Assembly (NCBI RefSeq): GCF_050624435.1
Contig: NC_134536.1
Span: 127,620,758-127,684,757, forward strand
Origin: Tenrec ecaudatus
Taxonomy: Eukaryota; Chordata; Mammalia; Afrosoricida; Tenrecidae
Direction of reading: 5' to 3'
Length of the DNA: 64,000 bases
The translations under genes and the position numbers were made by a program. The notes below the pieces were generated by a model. The model was not told the DNA's origin, did not search any database, and saw nothing but the letters and a program-made list of their open reading frames with translations. Positions 21,426-33,499 of the stretch are shown here, piece after piece (position 1 is the stretch's first letter; every line of letters begins with the position of its first letter).

Positions 21426-21475
21426 TCAGGGCTTCCCTGGCTCTGGAAAGGTCACTGCATCTCTCTCGGTGGTGT

Positions 21476-22063
21476 CGACAGATGCCATCAAGTTGGCTCC
21501 ATTGCCCAGTGATCACACACAGGCAGAATGGCACACTGCCTGGTCCTCCGCCATGCCCCCAGCTGGTCCTCTGCTGGAACGTGGTGTTACACTCCACCAG
21601 TCTATCTTGCTGAGCATCTGCCTGCTTGTTGTTGGTTGGTTTGTTTTTTTTGCTGATCTTCTATTTCTCCCAGCATGATGTCTTTCATTCTATAGGACTG
21701 GCCCCACCTGATAACATGTCCAAAGTACAAGAGACAAAGTCTCACCACGTTTTCTTCCAAGGAACACCCCAGCTGTATTTCTTCCAGACAGACTGGTTTG
21801 TCTTTCTGGTGGTCAAGGACATGGAACATACTTCCTAATATGCGTACAGTCCTCTATGGTGGATTATACATATGGAATGCACTTCAGTAGTCGTCACTCA
21901 CACCATAATTCAAATGCAACAGTCCGTCCCCAGGCGTCCTAACTCACGTCCAGTTTTCATGTGCATATGAGGCGATCGAAATACCATGGCTTGTGTCAGG
22001 TGCACTTTAGGGGCCAGTTTCGCTCTTGTAACAGTTTAAAGAGATTGTGTGCCGCAGATAGGC

Positions 22064-22116
<53 letters not shown>

Positions 22117-22945
22117 CCCTTGACTCCCGATTCCATGAACATTGTGCGTCTGAGTAAAATGAAATCCTGATAACTTCGGTCTTGTCTCTGTTCATCCTGC
22201 TGCTGCTTGTTGGTGTCGTGAGGGCTTTGATCGGCTTCATACTTAGTCCACACTGAAGGCCGCAGCCTTCGGTTTTCATCAGTAAGTGCTTCAAGCCCTC
22301 TTCACGCTCACCAAGCAAGGCTGCCAATTCGCATACTGCGGGTATTTAGTGCCCCTTCCTGCGATCTTGAGATCCTGATGCCACATTCTTCATGTAGTCC
22401 CGCTCCTTGAATTATTTACTCGGCATACAGAAAGCATACACCTTTCCTGATTTTAACCTGTGCAAAATCCCCCTGTTCTGCTGGAATGACTGGCTCTTGG
22501 TCGTCACCCGGTTCTCCACGAACACAATTCAGTGTCCTGGAATTACCATTCCTCACAATGCTCCGTGTAACTAGGATCCACCCAGTAGAATGTCTCTGCA
22601 TCGTCAACAGAGCACATCTTTCTGCTGTTGTCTGTTTTCAGCCCCAATCCATTTAACTCCCTCAAGGATGTTCCTCAATCCACAGACTCTTCGGAATCGT
22701 GCTTGCGTTTCAAGATACAAACCATTTTTAAATTACCTTCAGCAAAAGTTTGCTCCTGGATAAATTCTGCATTCTGTTGGATCGGGGACAAACAGGCCGA
22801 GGCAGCTGTTGCCCTAATTTCTTGCCACAGACAAGTGGGCCCCGCCAATGCTGCATTGGTCTGTTGAAACATTTCCATGGTCTCTTGTTTGTTTGTTTGT
22901 TGCTCGATAGATGATAGCTTTATCACCATCCTTATTTCCATATCA
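21476..22945 (-). mobile_element. RTE-clade LINE, decayed 3' half
   Basis: Read on the minus strand, 22,945 to 21,476. Fragments of the reverse-transcriptase ORF can be translated: MFQQTNAALAGPTCLWQEI, then GLKHLLMKTEGCGLQCGLS, then RLCLLYFGHVIRWGQS, in the order of RTE/BovB-type proteins. Many stops and frameshifts; a (TATC)n tract interrupts it at 22,064-22,113. The 3' end is at about 21,476, where CACCACCGAGAG-like sequence replaces the usual ACAACAAC tail. Confidence 0.8.
22064..22113. repeat. (CTAT)n microsatellite
   Basis: About 12 tetranucleotide units, inside the RTE relic. Confidence 0.97.
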
Positions 22946-23089
22946 AAGTAGGACTCAAGATCTTACTGTTGACCAACATGTTTGGTTTTCCACCCTCAAG
23001 CCTTTGCACATTGTTATCTCCTTACTTAGGCTGAAATCTGGGAAGTCACCTCTTAAACCTCTCTTTCTATCACAGGTCACCCCTTTTAT

Positions 23090-23900
23090 TAGTAAACCCC
23101 GCCAGCTCCACTTTTAACAACATTCAGCAGCTCAGCACCTCTCCCCAAGTCAACCACGATGACCCTCACAAGATCAGCCATCGTCTCTGTCTCTGGCTGT
23201 AGGTAGATGTGGGAGCTCTCCCAATGGCATCCCTGTATCTTTTCCACAGAGGAGCCAGATGATCCTTGTAAAGCAAGGATCAGACCCTCTCTTTTCTGCT
23301 CAAACCAGCTCATGGCTCTAGTCCCACTCAGTTAAAAGCAATACCGTCCGGTGATGTACAAAGCCCTTGGTAATGTGGCCCTTTGCCATTCTGACTTAGC
23401 TTCTGGTTCTTTCCTGGCTCCCTCAGCTTCACAGCGCTGGCCTCCATGCTGCTCCTTCATTGTTCAGACACCTGTCTTCTGTCCTCGGGCCTTTGCTCTG
23501 GCTGCTGCTTCTGCCTGCAACATGCCTCCCTCGGAGCCACCAGCCTCCCTCTCTCACCCACTCGAGCCTCCCAACAAATATGACCAGGCTTCAAAAGGTT
23601 CACGGACAAATGGAGGGCAAGGAGAGTGGACTTTTCCCTCACACAGCTTAATCGTGTTTAAAACAAGGCTCTGGGCACCGAGATTGCCTCCTTCCTGAGG
23701 ATACTTGGTCTTTGTCTAGCTTTAAGACTTCATCAATAAATGGGTCTCTATAAATTAAAAAACAAATTAATCAGATAAATCAGATCTCTTCTCTTTCCTT
23801 TTGTCCTGCCCCTATCCTCCTTCCCTGCTTTAATTGTCCCCATGGCAAATCATCACTTGACATGCTATTTATGTCACGTCTTTGTGTTATTCTCTGGAAA
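23090..23900. other. Intergenic, unclassified
   Basis: Unique-looking sequence with C/T-rich patches. No exon or repeat family recognised with confidence. Confidence 0.4.
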
Positions 23901-23910
23901 CCCTGTACTG

Positions 23911-24101
23911 CAGTGGTTCTCAACCTGTGGGTCATGACCCCTTTTGGGGGTCGAACGACCCTTTCACAGGGTTCCCCCGATTCATGACAGTAGCAACGTG
24001 ACAGTGATGAAGTAGCAACGACAATAACGTTATGGTTGGGGGTCGCCACCCCATGAGGAACTGCATGAGAGTCACAGACTGAGGAAGGTCGAGAACCACT
24101 G
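23911..24101 (-). mobile_element. SPIN-like hAT MITE, full length with 8-bp TSD
   Basis: 191 bp with inverted ends CAGTGGTTCTCAACC and GGTCGAGAACCACTG. It is flanked on both sides by CTGTACTG (23,903-23,910 and 24,102-24,109), a perfect 8-bp target duplication as expected for hAT. Its interior, read on the minus strand, matches the other two SPIN-like copies. Confidence 0.9.
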
Positions 24102-24164
24102 CTGTACTGGAGTGTAAGCCGTCTCATAGTAAAGACTTGAGTCTGTCTGCTGCGGCGTGGAAAG

Positions 24165-24372
24165 CAGCTAGCAGTGAGTTTAGTGTCCTCAGTAAAGGAT
24201 CCAAAGGCCTGGAGTTCAAATCTACCAGCCACTCACTGAAAGGAAGAGGTGCGCCTACAAATCCTTGGACTCCCTATGGGGCAGTTTTCCCCCCTGTGTC
24301 CACAGGGCCACAATGGAGGGGCTGGACAGCAATGGGTTTGGTTGTTGGTACTCCCGTTGCTTGGCAACCAGC
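24165..24372 (+). mobile_element. AfroSINE, diverged
   Basis: CTGGAGTTCAAATCTACCAG (B box side), CTCCCTATGGGGCAGTTTTC body, and a tail resembling ACAGCAATGGGTTTGGTTG. Confidence 0.65.
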
Positions 24373-24374
24373 AT

Positions 24375-25210
24375 CTTGTGACAAGACTTGAATGGAGTAA
24401 CTACAGTACCATCCAAACCTGGCCCTACGGCCCGCCCCCCCCCCCCCAGCACTTGTGCTGACAGCTTCTGCTTACTGAGCTCTCCCCCACCCCCACCCCA
24501 GCATGCCATCTAGCCACGGGAAGCCCTTGTGGAAGATGCTGGACCAACCTCCCACTGACAGAATGAGACAACACCCATGAGGAAGGTGCTCCTGAGAACA
24601 AGCAACCATTTGAAGCCCAAAGGGCAACATTTGCTCACAAGCAAAGTGCAGAGGGCAAGCAGAGCTGAAAAGGGGTGGATGGAGGGGACTGGAAACCTAG
24701 GAAGCGAGTTGGGAGAGGGCAGCTGTGCTGAAGGAACTGCAATCAATGTCACAGAACAACCCTTGCATGCTTTGCTGGATGCAGGACCACATTGCTTTGT
24801 AAACTCACCTCCACCGCAATTTGAAAGAGAAAAGAGAGAGAAAGGACGCTGCTGGGGAGGAGGAGCTGGCCATGCTGGCTGCACCAGTGAAAAAACCCAG
24901 CCAAAGGGAGAAGGGGCAGGCCCAGGGGGAACCGCAGACACCCCCCCACACACACCCACTCCAAGCCAGCTCTGGTCCAGAGGGTGGTTGCCATGGCTGG
25001 AACCATGGGGAAGTCGCACACCTCCTCACCTCCCACCCGGGTCCTTAAACCTCAGCTCCACAGCCTTGGAAGTAAACAGGATGGAGGCTCTGGGAACAAT
25101 GTGAATTGGGTGCGGGTGGGTGTTCAAAAGGGAGGTCGGGGAAGGAGAGTTTAACTTCCCCTTCACCTCCTCCCAACCCTACCTCAGACTAATGGCGACC
25201 ACCCCCACAC
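24375..25210. other. Intergenic, unclassified
   Basis: GC-rich sequence with open frames on both strands but no recognisable protein. A poly-C tract lies at 24,436-24,448. Nothing else identified. Confidence 0.4.
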
Positions 25211-25214
25211 CGAC

Positions 25215-25680
25215 AGACAGACAGACACAATGCTCTGAGGGAATCTGATAGGTTTCTCTCTCCGGGACTAGATTTCAGCCTCTGTCCTTGGCTCCGCGCG
25301 AGAAAGATTTCACGCCGAAGCCGGGCTCGTGATCCAAGTGAATTTAATGAGAGTTAAAAGAAGTTTCAGGTTTTACGCGGCACCTATAGGATTCCTTTGA
25401 CCTGGCAGAGACTGCCCCAGGTCACGCAAAGATCCCTGTCCTCCCAAGAAGACCAGACCACCCTCTTCCTCTCGGTTCCTGCCTTTTCAAGGGTTCCCGG
25501 AGGAGGCGTGGTGAACGACCCCAAGTTGATCCCATTGGCTGAATTGCAGTCACCCGGCCCAGGTGGGCTGCTCCAGGTGTAACGCCCATTGGAGCCCACC
25601 GGCGGGAAAATCCAGCTTTGTCCTTTGCTGGCTCTCCTGGGCATGCGTAAATGGACTTCCCAATTACCTAGGCTAAGCTA
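25215..25680 (-). mobile_element. LTR-like fossil (class I/II ERV type, solo)
   Basis: Read on the minus strand it resembles an LTR: a CATTAAA-type poly(A) signal near 25,350, then a GC-rich U5 containing CACGAGCCCGGCTTCGGC and GCGCGGAGCCAAGGAC. No internal region is visible on either side. Fossil; boundaries approximate. Confidence 0.4.
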
Positions 25681-25784
25681 CCTAACAAATCCAGGGCCTT
25701 TCCCAAGGCTGCTCAGAGCCTTTCCTGCAGAGATGAGCCAAGCTGCCTCTGAGCAGCCTCTCCAGGCTGCTTTAGCCACCCTTG

Positions 25785-25857
25785 CTTGGAAACCCTATAC
25801 AGAGTCTCTGTATGTTGGAATTGACTTGGTGGCAGTGGACTGACTTTTTTTAAGTGC
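25785..25857 (+). mobile_element. AfroSINE 3' part
   Basis: GGAAACCCTATACAGAGTCT then GGAATTGACTTGGTGGCAGT and a T-rich end. Confidence 0.7.
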
Positions 25858-26284
25858 AAAGTTAACCAGGCCTATACCAGGTACCGTGGACACGACGATG
25901 GCCAATAGAGCCACCAGAGGTGACCAGCATGCGGATGGCCTGGTAAAGCTGACCTCATGCTAAGGGTTTCCTGCAAGAAGCAGGGGCAGGTTTCCTCCAA
26001 GGGCCCCCAAGATGACCTAGGCCTCTGCTGCTCCCTGCAAAGTGGCTCAAAGTCACTCAGACCTGGACCACCTCCTGGCACTGTGACCCGCCCTCAGGGC
26101 CACTCTGGATGCCGGAGCAGGCCGCACGTTGCCCAGCTGAGGGTGGTGACACCCACGAAGAACTCAATGTGAGTGGTCCTCTCTGTATTGTGCTGCGCCC
26201 TGGCCCTCCTCTCTAAAGTGTGAGTTATAGGGATACCCACAGGAGAAAGTGAAGGGCTATAGTGTAGGAAACTCAAGGGACAGT

Positions 26285-26762
26285 CCTACCTTGTCCTGGA
26301 GGGACAAATTCATAGACACGCATATGTGTAGGAGAAAGAGCTTTACATACAAGAGCAATTGTACATTAAGAAAGCAGCCCAGTCCAGTTCAAATCTATAA
26401 GTCCGATATCGGCCCCTTTGTCCAGTACCAGTCTATGAATTCCTCTTCAGAGTCACGCAGCACAAGCAATGACGTCGAATGCTGGAAGATCGCAGTCCAG
26501 TAGGTGGAAAGTCTTGTGGATCCAGTGGCAGTAGAGGCATCTCAGCGCTGGCAGGGGTCTCCACGTGGCTCCTTCTGCTCCTAGGCTCTGACTGCATCAG
26601 GGTAGCTTCGTGTGGCTTCTTATGTCTCACAGGGAGTGAATCTGCGTCCCACCTCCAAAGAGCTATTTCTCTCCTTAGCACCTCCAAGCGAGGTCATTGG
26701 CAGACCAAACTCCACCCCTTCACGTGTAATGCTCTCCAATTGACAACAGATTATCTAAGTGC
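26285..26762 (+). mobile_element. LTR fossil, MLT2/ERVL-like
   Basis: Shares GGGACAAATTCATAGACAC start, TCCTCTTCAGAGTCACGCA, GAAAGTCTTGTGGATCCAGT and CACGTGGCTCC blocks with the copies at 32.7, 37.4, 49.2 and 55.2 kb. Solo, eroded; moderately old and lineage specific. Confidence 0.55.
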
Positions 26763-26764
26763 CA

Positions 26765-26812
26765 CCGCCCCTATGAGTTGACCTTGACTCAATGGCAGTG
26801 AGGAAGGGCACG
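26765..26812 (+). mobile_element. AfroSINE tail fragment
   Basis: CTATGAGTTGACCTTGACTC AATGGCAGTGAGG is the AfroSINE 3' end. Confidence 0.6.
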
Positions 26813-26829
26813 GGTGTCGCTGTGAAGAC

Positions 26830-27212
26830 CAGCCCAAGCCATGGCATTTTCAATGGTCTCACATGCCTGTGGAAGTTGGACATTGGAAGACTGCAGAAGA
26901 GTGATCTATTCGAATTATCACACTGAAAGTGCCATAGACCCATCAGAAGAACAAACAAATCTGTTTTGGAAGAAGTACAGCTAGAATGCTCCTTAGATGC
27001 AAGAAGAGCGTGTTTTCACCTGCCATATTTTGGATGTGATGTCAGGAGGGACCATTCCCTGGAGAAAAGACCGCATGCTTGGTGAAGCAGAAGGGAGCCA
27101 AAAGAGGGATCGACTCAGTGGCCGTAGGAATGGGCTCAAATGTAACAGTCGTGAGGATGGCCCAGGACCAGGGCAGTGTTTCATTCTGCTGTGCACAGTT
27201 GGGACCAAGGAG
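26830..27212 (+). mobile_element. RTE LINE 3' end
   Basis: AGCCATGGCATTTTCAATGG, then GAAGAAGTACAGCTAGAATG CTCCTTAGATGC, ATTTTGGATGTGATGTCAGG and CAGTGTTTCATTCTGCTGTG: the usual order of the RTE C-terminal coding region and 3' UTR. Decayed. Confidence 0.85.
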
Positions 27213-27289
27213 ACGCCCCCTAACAACAAGGCCAGGCCCAGAGCTTGGCGCTCAGAACCAAAAGCTTTAGTTTCCTTCCTCTTTTTCAG

Positions 27290-27488
27290 ATTGTATCTCC
27301 CTGGTGGCATAATGACTAAATACTGGGCTGCTAACAGAAACGTTGGCAGTTTGGCTTCATCAGCCCCTCTGGGGGACAAAAGCCCTGGCCAGCTGTCGCT
27401 CCGATATCAGCCGAAGACGCGTTCCGGGCAGTTCCACTCCATCCTCCAGGGTCTCTATGAGTCGGGATAGACTCACCAGAGCGCACTA
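27290..27488 (+). mobile_element. AfroSINE
   Basis: TCCCTGGTGGCATAATGACT head, CTGCTAACAGAAACGTTGGC, and tail GGTCTCTATGAGTCGGGATA GACTC. Confidence 0.8.
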
Positions 27489-27508
27489 ACAAGAGTAATG
27501 CTCTCTGT

Positions 27509-27770
27509 AAGGGCATTGGTAGCTCAGTGGCAGAATTCACATCTTACATTCTGGGGGCCCAGGTTCAATTCCCAGCCAGTGAATCTTACATGCAAATCCC
27601 ACCCCCACACCCCACCTGTCAGTGAAGGCTTGCGTGTTGTTCTGAGGCTGAATTACATTTCAGTGGAGCTTCCAGACTAAGATGGACTAGGAAGAACGGT
27701 CTGGTGACCCACTTCCAAAACCAGCCAATGAAAACCCTGCAAAATTGTACTGGTCTCCAGACTCAGTTAA
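27509..27770 (+). mobile_element. tRNA-Gly-derived SINE/RTE-related element
   Basis: The first 70 bp align with tRNA-Gly: GGCATTGGTAGCTCAGTGGC (A box region) and GGTTCAATTCCCAGCCAGTG (B box and acceptor side). The body has GGAGCTTCCAGACTAAGATG and GACCCACTTCCAAAACCAGC, known from afrotherian RTE-associated SINEs. It lacks a cloverleaf-competent anticodon arm. Confidence 0.75.
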
Positions 27771-28780
27771 CTCAATGGTAGTTAACAAAGATGCTTTCAG
27801 TGTGAGGCAAAAGCCTAATTGGTTGCTCCTCAGAGGCCTGCCTGGGGTACCTGTGTCCCTTGAGAGGCACTAGAGGGAGGCTGGGAATCAGTGCTTGCTC
27901 ACTGGCTTGGGGCTGGGGGCTGAGGGGCTGGGCCTGACTGGGCAGGTAAGACACTGGCCTAGTCATGTATCCCTGTCCTGCTGTCCCTGCTGCTGGGCAG
28001 CAGCCATGGCCTGCCTTTCCCAAGGATGGGAAATTGAGGGTCATGCTGACCTACAAACAAGGAGCACTGAGAGGGGCTCATCCAGGGCAGGGGTTCCCTA
28101 AAGGTCCCGGGGCAATGTGGACGCCGAGTCAGGACGCAGAGTGGGCCGGGTGCAGGGTCAGAGTCCCAACACTGTCTGAATGGAATGAGGCTGTAGCGGG
28201 GACCTGAGACCTGAAGACAGCGAGAACACTTCTTGATCGGTGGCTCCTCCGAGATAAGGGATCACACCCTCTGGGGGGATGCCACCCTTACCCACGACCA
28301 CTATTTCTCTGCCTACCAACTCCAGGGAAAGACAGTCACATGAGCAGGCAGGTGGACATCAGGACATCAGTCAGCATACTTGTAGCACATGGAGACTCAG
28401 TCAGGGTGTCGAATGCTCACTGAAAGACTACCTGGGGCTGACAGATGGGGTCCCACCCCCACCCAAGAACAGTTGCTCTGGCTGAAAAGAAGGGCCAGCA
28501 GAGGGGCCAGCTGGTCTGTATAGAAGAATGCAGCCCTTTGTCCCCCTTGAAGCAGTTGTCACTCTTCCCTGACTCAGCTGACAGGCCCTAGGGGGAGGTG
28601 GCAGCCCTACCTGCTCTGGCAGCCTCACTGAAGCAGTCAGCTGTTGGGTAGCAACAGCTGCCTCCCTGACCAGGCAGAGGGAGGGCAGGGCTCTGGGTCA
28701 GAGGAAAGAAGTGCGGGCCAGGAGAACAGCAAAGGCCTCAGGGATTAAGCTAACAAAGACCGGGAAAGACAGTTGAACAC
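27771..28780. other. Intergenic, unclassified
   Basis: Mostly unique GC-rich sequence; no exon or repeat recognised. Confidence 0.4.
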
Positions 28781-28784
28781 ATTT

Positions 28785-29108
28785 TTTTTTTAAACCAAAA
28801 AGAAAACCTTAGTCTACGGAGCTCTCTGTACCAAGGTAATGGCCAGGAAAAGGCACCGTTAAAGTTGTGTTGGCCGTTGCCAAATTAATCTGGAATTTCA
28901 ATGCGATTCCAACTACGAACCCCAAAGTATTCGGTTTTGTTTTTCTGGTGAACTGGGCAAGCTGATCCTACATTTCTAAGAAGGGAAAAGGGCCAAGATC
29001 AACCAAGTCAAGAGTGAAGAAGACAAAGAAGAGGAGATTCATGCTGTAGATCGAATCCGAGTATGGGATTTCAAACAGTGTGCCAGAATAGAGGACAAAT
29101 GACCAAAG
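28785..29108 (+). mobile_element. L1 ORF2 fragment
   Basis: Contains AATTTCAATGCGATTCCAAC and CTGATCCTACATTTCTAAGA, the L1 segment after the reverse transcriptase. Old and broken. Confidence 0.7.
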
Positions 29109-29689
29109 AACAGGATCGTTCATCACAACCACGTCCTCTTGACTCACAGTGACCCTGCAGGACGCGGCAGTGTGTTTTTAAGAAGATCGCTCTTTGAGGA
29201 AGTAGAAAACCTCCTCTGTCTTGAGGCGGGCAGCCAAACACAGAACCAGCTGGGCTCCCAGAACGGGCAGAGAACGCTGTGCTCAGCGGTCGCAGGCTCC
29301 GCGGTGGAGAGGAGTTGGCCATGATGAACTTCGTTTGGTCTTGTTCATTTTTTTTCCCTTCCCGTTTGGTCTTTTTCTGAGGATTTGCCTAGCCCAAACT
29401 AGGTTAAGCCCTGGGTTAGTTCATGTGCGTTTGGGCGAAGGACTCCAGAGGAGCCAACTCGAGAGCAGTATAAGCAACAGATAGGCACAAACAGCAAAAA
29501 CTGACCAAAATGGGGGCGGGGCAGGGGCAGAGGAAAATTGATGTGCGGGTAGGGAATAAGCTATAATTCTCTGCAATGAAATATGGTCAGCAGAGAAGGG
29601 ACATACAGGATAAGACGAAGAGAACTGGGCCAGGGACTGCGAACCACAGGGAAAAGGGAAGCTTTTACCCTCTGTACCCCAACTGTAAA

Positions 29690-29895
29690 ATAAATTCCAG
29701 GGTCATTTCTAACCCAAACCCCACTGTCATCAAGCCAGTTCTCACCCACAGAGACCCCCTGGCACAGAATAGAACCACCTCTTTGAGTTTGGGGGACTAG
29801 ATCTTGCCGGGAGCAGACAGCTAATCTTTCTCCTTCACAGCAACGGTGGGTTCCCACGGCTGATCTTGTGGTTAACTCTTCAGTGTGTGACCCAG
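29690..29895 (-). mobile_element. AfroSINE, antisense
   Basis: CCCCACTGTCATCAAGCCAG tail, CAGACAGCTAATCTTTCTCC, and CTGATCTTGTGGTTAACTC head. Confidence 0.75.
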
Positions 29896-30129
29896 GGCTC
29901 CGTCCAGGGTCAGGAGTGATGTCAAGAAGTAACACTATGAAATATAAGAGCTGCTCTTTAGGAATTGGGCTCATAGACATATTATTTAATGTTTGGGCGT
30001 TGTATTTTTTTCATAACTTTTTTTTGCCATAGTCGTTTCTTAACTTACACAACAAGGTAATTGTGTAATGAATTCCCAGGTGGCCATTACACCCCCACTC
30101 CCACCACCACCACGACCCCCGTTCAACAC

Positions 30130-30320
30130 TCATTTGAAAACTTTGGCATTAGACAAGACACCACTAAGAAACATGGAACACCGCAGGACCTGGAAACCAT
30201 TATGCTGCGTGGAGTAAGCCAATCACCAGAGGGCAAGTGTTGTACGGGTGCGTTGCTGTAAGGCGAAACACCTCCAAAGACGGTACTAGCAGAGAGAAAA
30301 GGACAGGCCCCATCCATGGA
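30130..30320 (+). mobile_element. L1 ORF2 3' fragment
   Basis: CTGGAAACCATTATGCTGCG TGGAGTAAGCCA matches the end of ORF2 just before the L1 3' UTR. Confidence 0.55.
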
Positions 30321-30599
30321 CCAGGAGAGGAAACGCGGAAGGGCCGTGAGGGCGCTGTGTGGGAAGCGGAAACACTAGTGGCCCACAGATGTGACAAAAT
30401 CTGAACCCCCCCAGAAAACGGGAGATGCAAGATGCAGCAAAAGCAAGAGCTGCCATGTCACACCTCTGGCAAGGGGTGACCCAGCCAGTACTGGCTGTCT
30501 TAAGAGCCTGAGCACATGACTCACAGCCGCTAAGGTTTCTAGATTGGAATCTCGGTGGGAACCCCACAGAACATCAGATTGGAAACACCCTAGCAATGA

Positions 30600-32215
30600 A
30601 TAACTCAGCGGCAAACCGGCTACAACAATGGGGAGCGCAGCAAGAATGCCCATTCTCACCACTGGGATTCACTAGGGACCTGGAACTCCTCTTCAGAGAA
30701 ACTAGCCAAGAAACAGTGATTTGAATCAGAAAGGAAGTGGGGGACTGGGTGGGGGGGGCAGGTGGGGGGAATGAGTGGTTAGAACTGCTGAATGTAGAGT
30801 TGGTGGTCTGAAAGGCAACCCTTCCCCCCCGATTCATAATTAAAATTTCATGCCAGATTAAAAAACAAATGAAAAATCAGCAAGGAAGTAGTGAAACTAT
30901 CCCTATTTATGGATGACATGACCCAGAAAACCCCACAGACTCCACGGGAAAGCTACTAGACCTGAAAAAGGAATTCATGGATATGGGAGGGTACAAAGCC
31001 AACACATAGGAAGAAGGGCGGTTTCTCAGCAGTGCGCATTCGGCAAAGGATGGTCTCAAGAAGCAATTGCCTTTTTCAGCAGCAACCACGATACTGCAAC
31101 AGCTGGGTGCAGGGGATGACCTAATCTGGCCCTGCCTGCTGGTTTTAGTCTTGGTGATTCCAACACAGTGATTGGGTGCAGTTATGCAGACTAGGATGCC
31201 TACAACAGTTATGTAGTTATGTTATCTGACAGAGAACGGTGCTTTATCCTCCATTTCCTCGTCTATCCCTATGCCTGCGGTTGGGAAGTGACCTGTCCAG
31301 GCTATCAGTGAAGCAGGATTACGGTGGGCAATATCTTGAGTCACGACCTTACCAAGAACATGACTTACTAGGTAAGTCACTCCCCTTCACCCCTTTGTAC
31401 AACCTTGCTCAAGTTTCCTTGATGATGTGGTTTGCCTCCAGTATGTATGAGAGCCCTAGCAAGTTCTCTCGTGCGCTCTAAACGCTATATATAGCTCACC
31501 ATCCTCTGGCCTCTTGTCGTTGGCTCTTGAGCCAGCAGCCTATTCCTCTGACCTGATTCACCAGCAACGTCCACAGCCCAATGAGTTTGTTATCCGACCT
31601 GTCAACTGGGACTTATCTGCTCCCGCAACTACGTGGGTCAGGAGATGCCTCCAGACTGACACGTGACCCGTGAATTTTGGGACTTACCAGCCTCCACAAC
31701 TGTGAGAGCCATTTCCTTGATGGTCTCCAAGTCCCGCGAGATGGTTTCAGCGAATGAGGGGACCCAAAGGTGGGAGGGAGTTCACTGAGGAGAGGAGCAA
31801 AAGCCGATGTTAGAGACAAAGTTTGGAGAAGCCGGGCGTTGGGAACATCAGTAACCTTCACCTCATAAGAACCAGCTTTGTGCTGATCCTTGGTAAATAA
31901 CTTATTCTTGCAATATCTTGGAATTAATTAAACCAGGAATATGAAAGGCTCATACATGGAAAACTATAAATCCTTACAGAAAGAAATTAAAGAAGGCCTA
32001 AATAAATGGAAGAACATTCCCTGTTCATGAACTGGAAGGTTTAATATCATTATGATGCCAAGACTACACAATCTATAGATTCAGCATCATCCCCATCAAA
32101 TTTCAATAGCCTTCTTTGCAGAAATGGAAAATAGAATCTTTAGAGGTCTATGGAATTGCAAGAGACCCCAAGTAGCCAACGCAATCTAAAATGAAGAAGA
32201 AGAAAGTTGAAGGAC
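30600..32215 (+). mobile_element. L1 ORF2 fragment, interrupted
   Basis: RT-region blocks CTATTTATGGATGACATGAC (the YADD-box area, near 30,903) and GGTACAAAGCCAACACATAG, then from 31,930 onward AAATGGAAGAACATTCCCTG TTCATGAACTGG and CATCAAATTTCAATAGCC. The two parts are split by the unrelated block at 31,095-31,900. Inactive. Confidence 0.75.
31095..31900. mobile_element. Insert of uncertain class (LTR-like)
   Basis: About 0.8 kb splits the L1. A TATATATAG box sits near 31,484, and GGGACTTACCAGCCTCCACA ACTGTGAGAGCCA near 31,679 resembles the ends of MLT-type LTRs. Family not identified; fossil. Confidence 0.3.
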
Positions 32216-32224
32216 CCATCTGCC

Positions 32225-32395
32225 TGATGTCAAACGCACTATGAAACTCCACACCCGTGGGTTTCTGAGATGATAACGGTTGACAGGAGTAGAAAGCCCA
32301 GTCTTTCTCCTGCAGAGCTGCTGGTGGTTTCGAACTGCTGATTACGTGAATTGCAGCCCAATGTATAACCACCACACCACAGTAGCCCGAGCAGT
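32225..32395 (-). mobile_element. AfroSINE, antisense
   Basis: GTGGGTTTCTGAGATGATAA, AGTAGAAAGCCCAGTCTTTC TCC, GGTGGTTTCGAACTGCTGAT: clear minus-strand copy. Confidence 0.88.
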
Positions 32396-32689
32396 TTGGT
32401 AAATCCATGAGACTATGGCCCTTACACATCCTTCACGTTCCTGGAAATGAACTCAGCCCCATAGCTCAACTTTCAACCAAATGCTAGGCTTATACGGTGG
32501 AAAATAGACTGAGGGACGTTTGTACTCCTTTGGACTATAAACCATATGAAACCAAAGGGGCAGGAGGGGAAAGGGAAGAAGGACAAACGGAAATTAAACG
32601 CAGGGACAGTGGGGGAAATGTGCTGTCCCATTGTGGCATTGCTCTCAAAGTCACAGCACAATGTGTGAAGGGTTGTGGCAGTTGCATAA

Positions 32690-33205
32690 TCTACTGTCAA
32701 CTTGAGCGAAGGGCTAGAGTCTAGCCTGTCAGTCAGGTCACAGCCAATGAGGCCTGTGTGTGGGAATGGCCTTGTCCTGAGGATTCTGGGAACTCCTGTT
32801 TTTCTCCCAGGAGGCAGGACACACATTCTCCCTTCAAGACATTCCTGTTGACAAGCCACATGGAGCTACACTGATGGAGCCAGTGCCCTGGAGCCGGAGG
32901 GGCCACATGAAGACCCACACCAGCGCTGAGATGCTTCCACCACCACTGGATCCACAAGACTCTCCACCCACTGGCCTGTGATCTTCCTGCATTTGGCGTC
33001 ATTGCATGTGATGCGTGAATCTGAAGAACAACTTATAGACTGGTATCAGACTTACGGGCTAAAGGTGGACTCGTGGACTTGATCTGGACTGAGCTGGGGT
33101 ACTTTCTTGGTGTACAACTGCTCTTTGTATAAAGCAATTTCTTTTACACATATGAATGTCTATGAATTTGTTTCTTTAGTCCACCTGGTCTAACAAAGGC
33201 TCGAT
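32690..33205 (-). mobile_element. LTR fossil, MLT2/ERVL-like, near full length
   Basis: Minus-strand read begins TGTTAGACCAGGTGGACTAA AGAAACAAATTC and runs about 515 bp. It is the most complete of the related solo copies in the window and shares the GAGTCTTGTGGATCCAGTGG and CACATGGCTTG-type blocks with them. Confidence 0.6.
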
Positions 33206-33499
33206 GAAAAACCAATTTGCTTTGTGATTTACAAAGAGCACAATGAAAAGGTAATCCACCCCTCCACACAGCCTGGAACTGATAGAATCATAGACATGTA
33301 GATAGATGGAACAGGTTGAGAGTTCAAATACAAACTCTCTTGCCATATTCAGTTGATTCTAAGAAAGGATGTCAAGTCCACTTATTGGACTCAAAATGGA
33401 TCGAGGACTGAACTGTAACAACCCAATCCATGCAACACAGAAGAACGCACAGGAGGGATGCCTCAGGGTCTGGGTTTGAACCGTGGGCTCTTGGATATG

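Noticed and set aside
27509-27580. Possible functional tRNA-Gly gene
   Set aside because: A and B boxes are recognisable, but the anticodon arm is degraded and the sequence continues into a SINE body; it is a SINE head.
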